Of a stretch of 64,000 bases of DNA, positions 31,398 to 42,899 are shown piece after piece (within the stretch, counting starts at the first letter, position 1; each line of letters begins with the position of its first letter). The notes beneath the pieces are model-generated. The model saw only the letters and a program-made list of their open reading frames with translations, did no database searches and was not told the DNA's origin. The position numbers and the translations under genes are program-made. Origin of the DNA: Gaeumannomyces sp. JS-464. Lineage: Eukaryota > Ascomycota > Sordariomycetes > Magnaporthales > Magnaporthaceae. The stretch covers positions 1,240,001 through 1,304,000 of the forward strand of contig NGZR01000008.1 of the NCBI GenBank assembly GCA_002197995.1, given 5' to 3'.

Positions 31398-31647
31398 GGG
31401 CCTGTTTAATACGAAATGGTTTTTTGGTTTTTCCCATACTATCTCAAAAACGGCCGGTTTTTGCAAAATTTTACACAAGCATAAACTTTGCAAAAATTAA
31501 TAAAAATGAAATTTTAAATTGCTAAAAGCACCTTTTTAACTGAAGCTTTTATCTCCGGACGTTTATTTTGTGATAAAGGCATTTTTAACGAACAAAAAAC
31601 CGGTAAAAAACTAAAACACTAAAAAACCTTTAGTATTGAACAGGCCC
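31398..31647. mobile_element. PIF/Harbinger-type MITE, 250 bp
   Basis: Starts GGGCCTGTTTAATACG and ends GTATTGAACAGGCCC, flanked by TTA at 31395-31397 and 31648-31650. Diverged relative of 30181-30419. Confidence 0.85.
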
Positions 31648-32102
31648 TTAATTACCGTCAGGAATAGCGCGCGCTTAACTCGGGCGTTTAGGTAGAAGTG
31701 ATAGCGCAGGAAACACAAAGATCGCCAGTTGCAGGGGCTGTAAACCAGCTTGTTCTAATATGACGGCAAAAAAGCGGTGCTTGGGAAATGGCGATTACTT
31801 TTATCAGCAAATTTTGTTTAAGACACGGGTTGCCAGACACCTATGGCTCAGATCACCACTTGTAAGACAGCTGAATAGGGACCTGTGCTTTCGCTAAGAT
31901 CTTGGATAGGTTGCTAGGCTTCCGCGCCGCTAGGAGTACTTGTAAGCCATTTTTAACGTGTCGCCCCCGACATTTCGGCCCCGTCTTAAGCTTTAGGGCG
32001 TGTTTATGTTACGACCAAGACAGGGTGTGGAGGGGCCCGGTAGTGGGACACTGGAGGAGGGTGGCCAAGGAAGGACCCCTACCCCGCACCCCGGCTTAGT
32101 CA
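31648..32102. other. Intergenic stretch
   Basis: No gene or repeat identified. Confidence 0.3.
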
Positions 32103-32105
32103 TAA

Positions 32106-32301
32106 GCGGTTTTTTGGTTTTTGGTTTTTTGCTTAACTTTAAAGGGAAATAAATCAATACCAAAGGCGAAGCGACAAATAAAGATTAGTCTGGGTGCTTT
32201 TTAGCAAACATTAGGTGCTTTTAATAAGCCTTTTTTCTAACGCAAAGCCTCTGGTTTTGAGATATTTTTTTTAGCAGAAAACCGGTTTATTAAAAAACCG
32301 C
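32106..32301. mobile_element. 196-bp MITE with TAA duplication
   Basis: Starts GCGGTTTTTT and ends AAAAAACCGC, flanked by TAA at 32103-32105 and 32302-32304. The right TAA coincides with the TA that flanks the next element, so the two insertions abut. Confidence 0.7.
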
Positions 32302-32303
32302 TA

Positions 32304-32705
32304 ACGTGGTTTACAAGCGAGTGGACCACTTCAAAATCCCATACTAAACGCCGTTTTCGACACGCTTGTTAAATCGACTAATTTTTTATGAAATTCGGTG
32401 AAAATTTAAATAATTATACTTAACTAATTATATATTAGATTTTATAATGAATTTGTGCGATTCTTACGATTACCCCTTTCGGGTTAGTTTGCAACACTGT
32501 ATATTATACTGTGTTAATATCCAAACTAACCTAAAAGGGGTAATAGTAAAAATCGCACGAATTCATAATAAAATCTATTATATAGTTAAATATAACGTAT
32601 TAAATTTATATGGAATTTGGTTAAAAATTGGGCGATTTAACAAGGGAGTCGAAAGCGGCGTTTAGTATGGGATTTTAAAGTGGCCCACTCGCTTGTGAAC
32701 CACGT
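32304..32705. mobile_element. Foldback MITE, ~400 bp, pogo-type ends
   Basis: Starts ACGTGGTTTACAAGCGAGTGG and ends with a near complement, flanked by TA. The two arms (about 170-180 bases each) are imperfect inverted copies over nearly the whole element, around a centre near 32500. The terminal ACGTGGTT is shared with the pogo transposase element ending at 57864, which suggests cross-mobilisation. Confidence 0.8.
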
Positions 32706-32707
32706 TA

Positions 32708-33206
32708 CCACTAAATACGGCCTTAATCCTTCATGCAAAAGCGAAACAGGTAGAATCAGTTTTCTGCTTGGCTTTTTGTTTATCTATCATCATATCTGGC
32801 ATTGGAACTATAAGACCGATATAACCCAGTCTTTGCTACTACACGATTAGACTCAGGGCCCGGGGTATAATCGAGGATAGAATCCGTGGTGTTCACAGCC
32901 TTCACAAATCTAGGCGCAAACGTATTAACCGTATCGGTAAATGCCGCAGCATTCCGGACAAAACGAGCCGTACCAACGAAACCAAGCTTTAAACACACAC
33001 CAACAGCAGCATACGGGCTAACAAACATCGTACCAAGGAGCGTCTTCGTATGGCCAAGAGTACCAGGGCCCCGTTCTAGCGCAATCCTCCTTGCACCTTG
33101 CAAGCCAACACAATTAACAACTGCAGCCGGTGCAATCCTCTAAGGATACGAGATATATTACAAACCATTTAATCTCCAGTGAGGCACCTACGAACAACCG
33201 CCTGTC
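32708..33206. other. Upstream region of the MFS gene
   Basis: No supported gene. A minus-strand frame at 32780-33103 lacks recognisable domains. Confidence 0.3.
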
Positions 33207-35068
33207 ATGGAAATACAGCAGCGGAGGGACCAACCAAAAATGAAACCTAGCGCCCCAGGGAGTCGTGGCGACCTCCAGCAGCCCAACGGCTGCATAGGGG
33301 ACGAAAAACCGAGGGAAAAGTTGCCCCCTTGGCTGCAGCCTTTCTTTGCGCTCGGCGCCCTGATTTTGGGATACGACGTGAGCAACGTGGCAAGCATCCA
33401 GGCGTCCATTTACTCGGCGTTCGGGCACGTCGAGCTCCTCCCCTGGGTCGCCATCGCGTACACAGCAGTTAACGTGTGCGTCGCCCCGCTGTGTAGGCGG
33501 CTTTCCTACTTCGGCGACATGAAAATCCATTTCTACGTTTACACCATCCTTTTCCTCCTCGGCCCTTTCCTTTCGGGCGCCGCTAATAACATGAATACCG
33601 TCATCATTGGCCGAGCCATTACCGGCGTCGGTGGTGCGGGGCTCTACCATGGGTATGTATTCTTGCCTCGCAGAGAATGCGGAATCCGACGCTGACATTA
33701 GTATGCACTGGCAATAGATTATGCTATACATCTCCGATTTACCCACTGCCTTCGAATTCTCAAACCTTTCAGGACTTAATCGGCGGGAGCTTCGCCCCGG
33801 CCTGCTTCTGGGTCCCATTGTTGGCGGCAGCTTTGCACGTAACCAGAACGCGACGTGGCGATGGGTAAAATCATTTTTGCCATTTTACGTCTCGTGCTCG
33901 CTTTTCACCAAGTGCCGGTTTGGCTAACAATACCGTTTTCCCACACAGGCCTTTTACATCAACATTCCCTTCATTTGCCCTCCTCCTCCTCGGATGGATC
34001 AATTTCCTCCCGAATTTGGTAATGACCCAACGGCCTCCGGCCCGGTGGCGCAAAGTTGACTGGATCGGCTGGGTCCTGCACACGGCCTTCTTCATCATGG
34101 CCTGCTCCAGTCTTATCTACTCGGGCTCGCGCTGGGCTTGGAGCTCGACCCCGGCCATCCTGTCCTGGGTCTTCACGGGCCTCATCCTGATTGCGTACGC
34201 GCTGCAGCAGACCTTGTGCAAGTGGACGACGCCTGAGGACCGCATCTTTCCGCTTGGTGCCTTCCGGCACCACCTCCGCCTCGTCGGGCTCGTCGGGCTC
34301 TCCACCGCCATGTCGACCGCGGCCTACGGCATCTGCCTCTACTACACGCCGCTCTTCTTCGCCTTCACCAAGGGCTCCGACCCGGTCCAGTCGGCCGTCG
34401 ACCTGATGCCCTACATCGGGACCTTCGTCGGCATCCTCCTGTTCTCGTCGTTCCTGCTGCGGCGCCTGGGCTTCTACAAGCCCCTTTATATTTTCGGTGG
34501 CGTCATGATCCTCGTGGGCGCCGCGCTGCAGAGCCGCGTCGTAGCCGAGGACGCGACCTCGCTCGTCATGGGCCAGCTCGCCGTCATGGGCGCGGGCGTC
34601 GGCGCCGTATTCCAGACCGGCGCCAACGTGTTCAAGGCCCGGGCCGACATGAAGGCCCGGGCCGACGAGGACCGTGCCTTCGAGAAGAACCTTATCACCG
34701 TCTTTTTAGTCTCGCAGCTCGGCGGTGTCGCGCTTTTCACGTCGGTCGGCGGCTGCATCTTCCAGAACGTCGGGTTCCGGTACGTGCGCGATGCCATCCT
34801 AAGCGGGCCTGGCGGCGACGCCCTGAAGGAGACCTTGAAGGATGAGGACATCCGCCAGGCGCTGGCCGGCCTGGAGTCCTCGATTTTGCACGGCGCAGAT
34901 AGGGATATGGCGCGGCGTGTGGTCGAAGCCATCACAAAGGTTATTGGACAGATGTATTACATAGTTATTGGGGCGGGTGCCGTTATATTTCTCTGTGGGT
35001 GCGGTATGAAGTGGGAAAAGCTGAACTTTGAAGCCAAAAGGGACGCAGGAGATGGAGTTGCCCGGTGA
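33207..35068 (+). pseudogene. MFS transporter (siderophore/drug-type, 14-TM family), broken
   Basis: The N-terminal exon (33207 to about 33654) shows the MFS start: a charged tail, then LPPWLQPFFALGALILGYD and the motif region NTVIIGRAITGVGGAGLYHG. GTATGT follows. A middle piece (to about 33865) ends NQNATWRW, and after an 84-base intron (33866-33949, CTAAC, CACAG) the frame continues FYINIPF, the classic WRW-FYIN junction between TM segments. There it shifts by one base in a T run (33974-33976), then runs open from TM6 to the C-terminus (stop at 35068). The middle piece is short: part of the TM4-TM5 region is not visible. Expected function is proton-coupled export or uptake at the plasma membrane. 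The substrate cannot be read. Confidence 0.7.
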
Positions 35069-35103
35069 TTCGCGACGGCGGTAATTGCACCAAGTACACA
35101 AAG

Positions 35104-35498
35104 TGTCGGACTTTCTGAGCATCAAAAGATTGTTCTGTAGGTAGGGTGCTACTTGAAAAAACAGTCGCTGTCTCCTTCTCGTCTTCTCGACAAGAAACCT
35201 CTTCGGGCTCTCTTTATACATGCCATCTCTAACAGGTTCCGGGTTTCACGGACACTCTGTCCGCGGGCGCGACCTTCGGCGTCCTTGTCCTCCGGCTTGG
35301 TGTTCTTGCCTGGGACCGGGATTGGCTTGGCCGGTATTGGACTTGTTTTTCTTCCAGTGTACCCGGTTCTAGACTTGCCTCTTTCCCTGTGTTCCTTCGG
35401 GCCTTCCGACAGGTTGTTTCCAGTGTTTTCGTCGGTACCTTCTGGCCAGCCATCTTGCGGGGTGTTACAGGTACTATCGCGAGTTTTTCTGGTCGCCA
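35104..35498 (-). repeat. Family Y solo LTR-like element (Y1), 395 bp
   Basis: Starts TGTCGGACTTTCTGAGCATC and ends TTTTTCTGGTCGCCA, flanked by exact CAAAG at 35099-35103 and 35499-35503. An inner CGGGGTGTTACA at 35458-35469 matches the end of the 7843-8198 copy. It begins 35 bases after the MFS stop. Confidence 0.75.
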
Positions 35499-35503
35499 CA
35501 AAG

Positions 35504-35785
35504 GGCCTGCTTGAATTGTAACAATAATTTATAAATGAAACTTTTAATTCCATCACCACCTTATAACTTTAATTACTCCACCTCGCAGGTTTAACAATAG
35601 TTCGCTTAGTCCCTTTTATCCTAAAGATGGACCCGAAAATAAACGCTTTGCAAACTTTTCTAGAGCTACTAAAATGATTTTATGCATAAAGCTTAAGTCT
35701 TTATCATTTTCCAAAGTGCAGCCGCCTGATTGTAACGAAACTTATTCCTTTATTGCCAAATTTAGGCCTGCCTAAATACGTCAGT
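35504..35785. other. AT-rich non-coding stretch
   Basis: Nothing recognisable. Confidence 0.3.
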
Positions 35786-36021
35786 TGTTGGTAGGAGTGG
35801 TACTCCTGTTAAGCTCGGAGATCTCCAAAGAGATAAAACAAAGATCTATAGATCTGGAAGAAGGGTCTTGGTTGATGCATGTCTCGGAAGGAATCTAGTT
35901 ACAGGAAGGGGATCGCAAGATCCCCTTTTGTAGGCTCGTGGGAGCGCACGGTCCTTAGACCTGCTGCTCCACGAGGCGTGGGTCCTTTTTGGATGCACGC
36001 GCTAGATCACGTGGATGAACA
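35786..36021 (-). repeat. Family D LTR-like element (D5), 236 bp
   Basis: Inverted relative to 678-915: starts TGTTGGTAGGAGTGG and ends CACGTGGATGAACA. It contains the palindrome AGATCTATAGATCT and the GGGGATC/GATCCCC hairpin (35908-35925). Flanks TCAGT and ATAAC do not match. Confidence 0.7.
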
Positions 36022-36352
36022 ATAACGTTACTTTCTATCTGCCTGTTTTCTTTTTGCTCGGTATGTGTATATGCTTCTTTTTTTTAAAAGTGGTGCTTCT
36101 TTCGGGGTGCTATGTATTTTAATCCAAGGACGAGATCTCCTTTTCTTCCTCACTTGGATCTCTAACATTTATCTCTAGTCCCGGTTCCCTACGCCGGTTC
36201 CCTGTCCCGGTTCCCTGTCACAGTTCCGATTCCAGCCCATACTTGACAACGTGCCACTTCTCCCTCATGTGATGATCTACCCCTCCTGCGGTTAGCCGCA
36301 ATGTCAGAAACCCCCTGTTAAAGCTCATATGAAAAGTGATTTATTTACAAGA
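36022..36352. other. Non-coding stretch downstream of the cyclin gene
   Basis: It contains a short CGGTTCCCT-type tandem (three units near 36180-36220). Confidence 0.35.
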
Positions 36353-36851
36353 TTATCGGGTTAAATACGATACGTTGGACAATGCCCTAAGTTCAGCGAT
36401 GCGGACAAGCCACGTGTTCCAATCCTCTGGCCTAATCCACAAATTATACTGTATAATTCCCAAGAATTGTTTTTCCGCAAAAGTAACCGTTTTGAGGGAA
36501 ATACCCGAAACATGTGCCCACGATTTGTTTGAATAACAATTATCAATAAGGACTGCATATTAAATTGGTTGGCTACATTTTCTGTTTCGAAGTCGGTGAG
36601 GTAAGGAGGCAGGACTTACATTTGTAGCTAATAAGTAATGCAACAACTAGTATTATATACTCGGTGCCTCGCTGGGGGCTTTTAGTTCGGATTTTGAGAT
36701 TTACAAGAAGGTGAAGAGCAGGAAACACGACGCTGTGGTCGTCGGCCGTCTGCTTGGAAAATATAGTCGAAAAGATGGTACGGACGCGGTCTATGAACGC
36801 TTGGGAGGGGCGCCAGTCCTCTTCAGCCTCAGACAGAATATAGCACGCCAT
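36353..36851 (-). CDS. Pcl/Pho80-type cyclin, two exons visible
   Basis: Exon 36620-36851 and exon 36353-36552 join in phase across a 67-base intron (GTAAGT, GCAG). The joined protein (143 residues from the ATG at 36851) follows the cyclin fold: FIDRVRTIF, LHLLVNLK, then GTEYIILVVALLISYKFL, DNCYSNKSWAHVSGIS, FLGIIQYNLWI and a final helix pair ending at TAA. The KFL-DN-YSNKSW box is characteristic of the Pho80/Pcl group, which partners a Pho85-type cyclin-dependent kinase. The frame stays open upstream of the ATG (SESLADLAAKM) to a TAG that could be a splice acceptor at about 36916, so an additional 5' exon is likely and the true start is uncertain. No lesion is seen. Confidence 0.75.
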
Positions 36852-36919
36852 TTTCGCAGCCAAATCTGCCAGGCTTTCGCTTAAGGCTGCATTGTTGAAG
36901 TACGTTTTTTCCTAGCCAC

Positions 36920-37320
36920 CAGTATTTTAAAACTGCTTGCTGGCTTTAATTATCTGCCAGCCGAGCAGAACTTAAATACGACCATTAAAACGAGGCCCAG
37001 AAAATGACCCGGAAACAAAATCTGGAAACAGGACCCGGAAACAGAACCCGGAACCAAACGAAAAGGAAAGTTCTAGGATTTAAAAAGTAGCACGACAGCC
37101 ACCAGAACCATAATAACGCATTACAGGTTGAGGGCTTGTGCCAGGACCAGCACCACGCCCTTTGCCATCTCAACAAATCCAAACCCTTTTAAAGCGCGCA
37201 GCAGGGCGAACTGTTAATTTTCGACATTATAAACATCATTATTTGATGTTATTTCTAACATTTCACAAAATGTATATGCAACTGACTCCTATGCACGCCG
37301 ACGCCGATACGTAGCCTAGT
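36920..37320. other. Intergenic stretch between cyclin and PLC-like gene
   Basis: An array of related GGACCCGGAAACAGAACCC units at about 37000-37065 is a degenerate tandem repeat. No gene. Confidence 0.35.
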
Positions 37321-39061
37321 TTACACCTCGGCGCCAAAGTCCGGGTTCAAAGTGTCAACAACCAGGACGGTGCCGTTGCCAAAGCCCGTCCCGGCCTTGA
37401 GTACCCGAGCTCTCCCCAGGTGGAAACCAGCGGGAACATGGTTGACGACCGTCCCGTTGGCGTAGATGACGCCCTTGGATTGGTCCTCATCCGCAAACGC
37501 AGTGATTGGCTTTTTCTCGAGCAGAGGATGTTTGATTTTGCTGACGTTGCAGTTCTGGCTGACTATGTAAAGGTTAAGGCCCATACAGAGCACGCGGATC
37601 TCGGCGCCCAGCTGGTCCGGGAAGCCGCCCTCATTCAGGTGCAGGAGGCCCACGTAGTTCTGCATGATGACTGTGGGCCAGGCCTCGGGGCTCATCGCAT
37701 TGACGGCCTCCAATATAGCGCCGGGTTGGTCGGCAGGATGGCGATGCTCGAAAGTCCGTACAGGAACGTCGACGAGTAGAGGTTTGGGGTGGCCTGCCAT
37801 TGCATGATGGAGAAGTCGTCGTTGACGCCGCTGCGGTTGTTGGCCTGCATGCGGGAGACTTGCGCGGCAGAATTATCCACTTCATTGTCCTTGTCCGCCC
37901 AGTAGTCGTCCCGGTTCATGTATTCGACCCCGTGGTAGATCCCCGAGGAGGGCCTGTCCCTGGGGATGCCCTCGCTGAGCGAGCCGTCGGTCAGGATGAG
38001 GACACATCCGGCCCCGTTGTTTTTGTCCAGCAGCGTCTGTGCTTTGAGACGGTCGAACTTGACGCCTTTGCCCAGACCGGGGCATCTGTTGTTGAGCTTC
38101 TCCAGCGTCGTGTAGAACTCCTCCGCCTTTTCCTTGCTCCAACGTCGCCCGCTCCCGGCTGGGACATTGAGGTTCATGTCGACCATGTACTTGACCCACC
38201 AGATGATGATCTCGCTGGGGTTTTCCGCGGCGAACTTGTTGGTGCCTGCGATAATGTCGTCGAGCGTCTCGCCCGTGGCTCCCATGGGCGCATTGCTCAG
38301 ATCGTTGTTCACGTGTGCCGCCCAGAAGCCGCTTCCTTTGACGCTTACGAGCCTTATGTCGAACGACCGGGAACCAACCCGCAGTTGATCGTAGATGTTA
38401 AGCCCCTGGTTCTGGCTGTTGGCCGAGTTCCCCAGCCCGTCCCAAGCCTTGCTGATGGTGTTCATGCCTGCGTTATGCGAGCCTGGTATGACCAGGTGGC
38501 GGAGCTTCCGATCCTTGATCACGCCGTAAAGCTGATGCATCCAGTTGTTTGGGCCGAAGGCGACCGAGGTGATGTAGCCATATTCTTCGCTGCCGGTGAT
38601 GACCACGGTTACGGGAACCTCCTGCCCGGGGAACCCGTACTCCCTTTGCGGCTGGCCCATGCCTGTAAGGTCGATGACTGCCCGCATCGGGTAGGTGTCC
38701 GGGATGTGGGTTGTGCCTCGGATGGTGAACTTCTTATCGGTCCCTTGGATGCTGTAGTATGCTTTACCGTTATCGTCCACAGGATTCGCCTTGACGTCGG
38801 TGGTGTACACGAGGGTGTTCTGCCTCGCTCTGCTAGACAGGATGTCGTCGAAGTCGAACACGTCGAACTGGTACGAGTGCTGCCGATCTTTAACGAACCG
38901 GTAAGGGGTGAGATTGACTGATTATGCGTTCCTGTTAGTTGATCACATCCAGTAGAATCCGGCCCCCTATTCAACTGACAACGGGGAAGTCCAGTCCTCC
39001 AAGGTAACCTAACAATCGTGACGTAGTATTTCGCACTAGCACCCGCATTTTCAGGCGCCAT
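37321..39061 (-). pseudogene. PLC-like phosphodiesterase (PI-PLC X-type TIM barrel), frameshifted
   Basis: Probable start MAPENAGASAK at 39061, intron about 38927-39008 (CTAAC, TCAG), then a long frame with VNLTPYRF, ARQNTLVYTTDVKANPVDDN, the first catalytic-His box IPGSHNAGM, RSFDIR and the second His in AAHVNND, then FAAENPSEIIIWWVKY and PTNPALYW. This is the fungal PLC-like phosphodiesterase family, which cleaves phosphodiester bonds of lipid or other substrates. After PTNPALYW the frame is lost by one base near 37711 (a GG run where GGG would keep frame) and resumes to the stop at 37321. The phase at the first intron is off by one base too. The N-terminal part directly continues the open frame of the GH55 gene upstream. 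Confidence 0.75.
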
Positions 39062-42000
39062 CAAATACCATGGCATAAAACTGCCAGAGGGCATCGTCAC
39101 GTCGCTGAACATCCCATCGCTGGCTAGGCAGTCCTTCACCTCCGGAGCCTGGCCCTTGGAGTCCACTTCAAACACGGAGATCTGGGACCAGGAGGGATGA
39201 CTGTTAACGGCAAGATTGTCCGAGGCCGTAATAGCCTTTGCTTCGGCGACCATGATGTTCTTGGCCCCGATGCCGATGACATGGATGGATCCGATTGTTG
39301 GCGTAGTTGCCATCGATGTACCACAGGGTCTTTTAGCAGGTGTGGGTGTCGATGCAATCCTGTGAATACGTGCTAACCAGGAGTAGGTGCCCGCTCCTCC
39401 AATGTGGATGTTTTGTGAGCCGGTCATGATGACGGCCCAGGATTCGTCACACCCGTCAAAGTCTCCTCCTTTGCAGTCGTATTTGGGATCCCCAACGAAC
39501 TTGCCGACGGCGCTTTCGAATGGAGCAGGCGGTTTAGGGGTCGGTTGGTAGTACGGAGACTCCGTTTGGATCATAGTCGTGTAAATGTTGCGGGCCTCGT
39601 GGAAGTTGTACTGGTAAAAGACATTGTGCTCAGACGCGGTGCCATAAAGCCATGTGGCTGTCTGGCTCTCGATCAGGACACCCCGGGCGCTGTACACAGA
39701 GACCTGGTCCATATTATTCATCGGGTCGTTAAGGAGGGGATCGTCGATGATGTGGTTTGCCACCCAAAGCCACATGTTGTCGAAGTAACCAGAGGCCTTT
39801 TTGGTGATATGAAGAAGCATGCTAGCTGCCTGGCAGCGCGATGGATTGGTGCCGCTTTTGATGGGAGGACATTCTGCCGGCGTGAGGCCAGTCCCCGTGG
39901 CGCCGCCGACCCTCGTATGGTGTTAGAGGTGGCCTGGAGTCACGTGGGTGGCAACTAGTGCCCCACAGCTCTAGGCCTATGCACTGGCCCTAGTATTTTG
40001 GCCTGCGCGCGCCCTAGTCCGCGATTGGATAGAGGAGGCCAACAACAGTAACAAATCACTTTGGGTGCCTGTCGTCGCGCACCTCCATCATATGGACATC
40101 CCACAGAGCAGCAGCCCCGGCGCTCTTGGCCTTGACGTTCCACTCCATTAACACGGCGCCTGCGGTGCCTCCCTTGGTCGTGAGGATCAGGTCCTGCATT
40201 TCCACGGTGCCGACGTCGCCTTCGTTGCCGACCTTAAGCATGACCCTAGGGTTGGTCGGGTCTGCGAACCTGCTCCCGCTCGCCGCGAACTGGGACCAGG
40301 TCTCTCCCACGAGCTTTGCATCTTTCGGAATTGTGACAGTGTCGGTCAGGATGTAGGTGCCGGCGTCGACGAAGATGATCTTGCTGCCGTCTCCGTATCT
40401 GTTGAATAATATATCCTGCACGGCCTTCGTGTCGTCTGTGGAGGCGTCTCCCTTTGCGCCGCCGTCTTTGAGGTGGACAAAATCAAAGGTGGTTTTGTCG
40501 ACGTACTGGTTCCTTGGCCGATCGAAGTACGGCGCAACCTCCAAGCCATTAAGCGAGCCGGACGAGCTTGCAAGGAGGCTCTTCTCTTTGGCGTAGTCCA
40601 TGGTCCTGCCGCTTATAAACGTCCGTTTGCCGTCCGTGTAAGTCGGCGGATGACAAAGGTCTTTGTAAGTAGCCGCGACCCAAGATCCTCTTCCCCATAG
40701 GGTTAAGGATCGAGGCCTCGAGATAGACATTGTCGAGAATAAGACCTGTCACGCCTGAGCCAGGCTTGTCTGCTGGAGTGGCCGTGTAGATGGCAGCAGT
40801 CCTAATGTTGGTGAAGCTCGAGTCCACGAATGAAACGGACCCAATGGCGCCGTTTCCGTCATCCGAAATCAGACGGAAGCCGACCTCGGCATTGTTGATC
40901 GAGATGCCCTTCCAGACCCAGCCCCAATCCCAGATGATTTGCACGGCCGTCTTGCAACCGTTGAAGGTCATCCGAGAAGCGCTGAACTGTTGATTACCGC
41001 CATCTGTATGGGGGTGAGGTATTAGTATGCATGATTTTGAAGCTGACATACGTGCGGCAATGAGAAGCTGAAAATGGGGCACTTACAAAAGCCAAAGTTC
41101 CCTACTGTAAACGTTATATCCGACATAACACCGCCACTGCCGTTTTCCGAGAACATCCCCTACTGGGTCTGTGGGTGAACGAAAGGCCATTAGTGCTGAC
41201 TTCGGAAAAGACAACCTGCCCTGAAGGCCTGACCGAGGGAGGGGAGGTCAGATCCAGGGACTCACTGTTCCGGTTTTGGCAATGAGCTCAACATTTTCAA
41301 TGGAGGTCGTCTGCGCAACCTGGTAGTGGACAGCACAGACGTACGCCCCAGGGTCGGTTGCGGTAATGTCAACCCTGAGGTTTCGGATCTGGCTGTAGAA
41401 CCGGGCGGTGTTGATGTACCATTCCAAGGGGTTGCCGTCGGGGCCGTTGCCGCCATTGTCGACGTAGACGTCAGTGGACAGGACACCCAGCCCGACAAAG
41501 CTCGACGAGGCGACAATGCGTGGCTAGTCCTTGGCATCCCCGATCAGCTGAGTGCCAAAGTGGAGCTTGAGCGTGCTAGATACCAGATACCGGCCCGGTG
41601 GGAGGTATACGATGGCGTTCTTCGTGGCGGACCCATTGCGCTTCTCGCCACACCGCTTGCCGTCGTCGAGAGCCTTTTGGATGGCAGCCGTGGAATCCTG
41701 GAAGGCCAGTTAAATCAAAGCCAGCACCATAAGGTACCCTGACGAAGGACGCTTGTTCCTGACTCACCCTTTGGCCGGATGGATCGGCCTTGTAGTGCGT
41801 GACGACATTGCGAAAGATCTGGACATAGTAAGTTAGTAGGTTTGCTCCGCTGCCAATACCGTCTCGAAAGCTTCCCTTGCTGGAGTGTGACGAGTTATGA
41901 GGACTGACCTTGTAGTTTGGGTCATCCCCCCAAGACACCGTACCCCCGCGCGAGGCCCTCCATCCAAAAGGGGGAAGCCCGCCTATAGAGAGAAGCAGTC

Positions 42001-42404
42001 GTGTTCCCTAAACCAATATCATTGGAGGAGTTCGCCTCGGCTTCGGCCATCAGCGCGGCCGCACTGGCAATCTCCTCAGTAATGTTCAACAGAGGAAGCG
42101 GTGCGTCAACGGGATCAGATCGCCTGCGGGCCCTGGACACGCCGGATTGCTTGTAACGGTTGCGAAACGGCTTGTCCAGACGGGCTTTATTAAAAACAGT
42201 CATTTTGGCAATGGCGTCCTTGACGATCTTCCGAGCGGCGTCGAGGTCGGCAGCAGAGGCGCGTGATAAGAGCGTGGGGGCCTCGGGCTGACGAACAGGC
42301 ACTGCGGAAGTATAGGGGACCTGAGGGAGGCGTGAAGCTACCACTTGCAGTGCTAGAAAACCCCATAGCAGCGCAGAAAGGGAATGCCACAGAATTTTGA
42401 ACAC
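39062..42404 (-). pseudogene. GH55 glucan 1,3-beta-glucosidase, multiply disabled
   Basis: A multi-exon gene with the two pectate-lyase-like repeats of GH55 enzymes, which degrade beta-1,3-glucan outside the cell. Visible pieces in order: a signal peptide (SLSALLWGFLALQVVAS), FRNVVTHYKADPSG, the DSTAAIQKALDDG box, VYLPPGRYLV, LIGDAKD, CKTAVQIIWDWGWVW, then YVDKTTFDFVHLKDGGAKGD, GTYILTDTV, SGYFDNMWLWVANH, ESQTATWLYGTASEHNV and QTESPYYQP. Introns keep GT-AG with CTAAC. Lesions: GTG in place of ATG before the signal peptide (42404), an in-frame TAG at 41524-41526, a one-base gain near 40705, a TAA at 39333-39335 where the family has Gln (CAA), and flanking frame changes. A TATATA box lies near 42513. 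Confidence 0.8.
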
Positions 42405-42899
42405 AGGGCTAGTTTCCCGGAAGAGAGAGAGGGGGAACGGGCTGTGCAGAGCTTGTCGAGTCTTGTAAGATGAAGACCTTCCCGAACTCTCAACCAAAAG
42501 GAATAACAAACTCTATATAGACCAAGCCACCACCAAGCATCTGAGCCTCGGCTGCTCTCCCACTGTCCCAGACCTGTGTTTCCTGCGTGGCCCTAGTGTC
42601 GCCTGGCCCAGTCGTGCCTTCAACGACGCGACAGGGTTTCATTTCGAAAAGGGCCAGAAGCGGCGCTGTTTGATCCTCTTGGTACCTAGTATCCGAGCCC
42701 TTCTGTCCAGCTGCCCCACACAGATCCTTGCAGCCGCATAAAATAACCTGGTCTTCGTAGTAGAGGAAGCCAAAAGCGACTCGCAAGGTCTGTGGAAGGC
42801 TGAACAAGAGCCAGAAGCAGCTTCGTCGGGGGCAGGACGATCTTCTGGGCCGACAAGCCCGTCTTGCGCGCGGTGGGGCAGTGGAAATGCTGACATAAA
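42405..42899. other. Upstream region of the GH55 gene and left flank of the Mutator-like element
   Basis: TATATA near 42513 probably belongs to the GH55 promoter. No additional gene is supported. The last eight bases (42892-42899) are the MULE target duplication GACATAAA. Confidence 0.4.

Noticed and set aside
37800..38921. 373-codon plus-strand frame opposite the PLC-like gene
   Set aside because: Antisense shadow. The minus strand has the catalytic-His boxes and family motifs.
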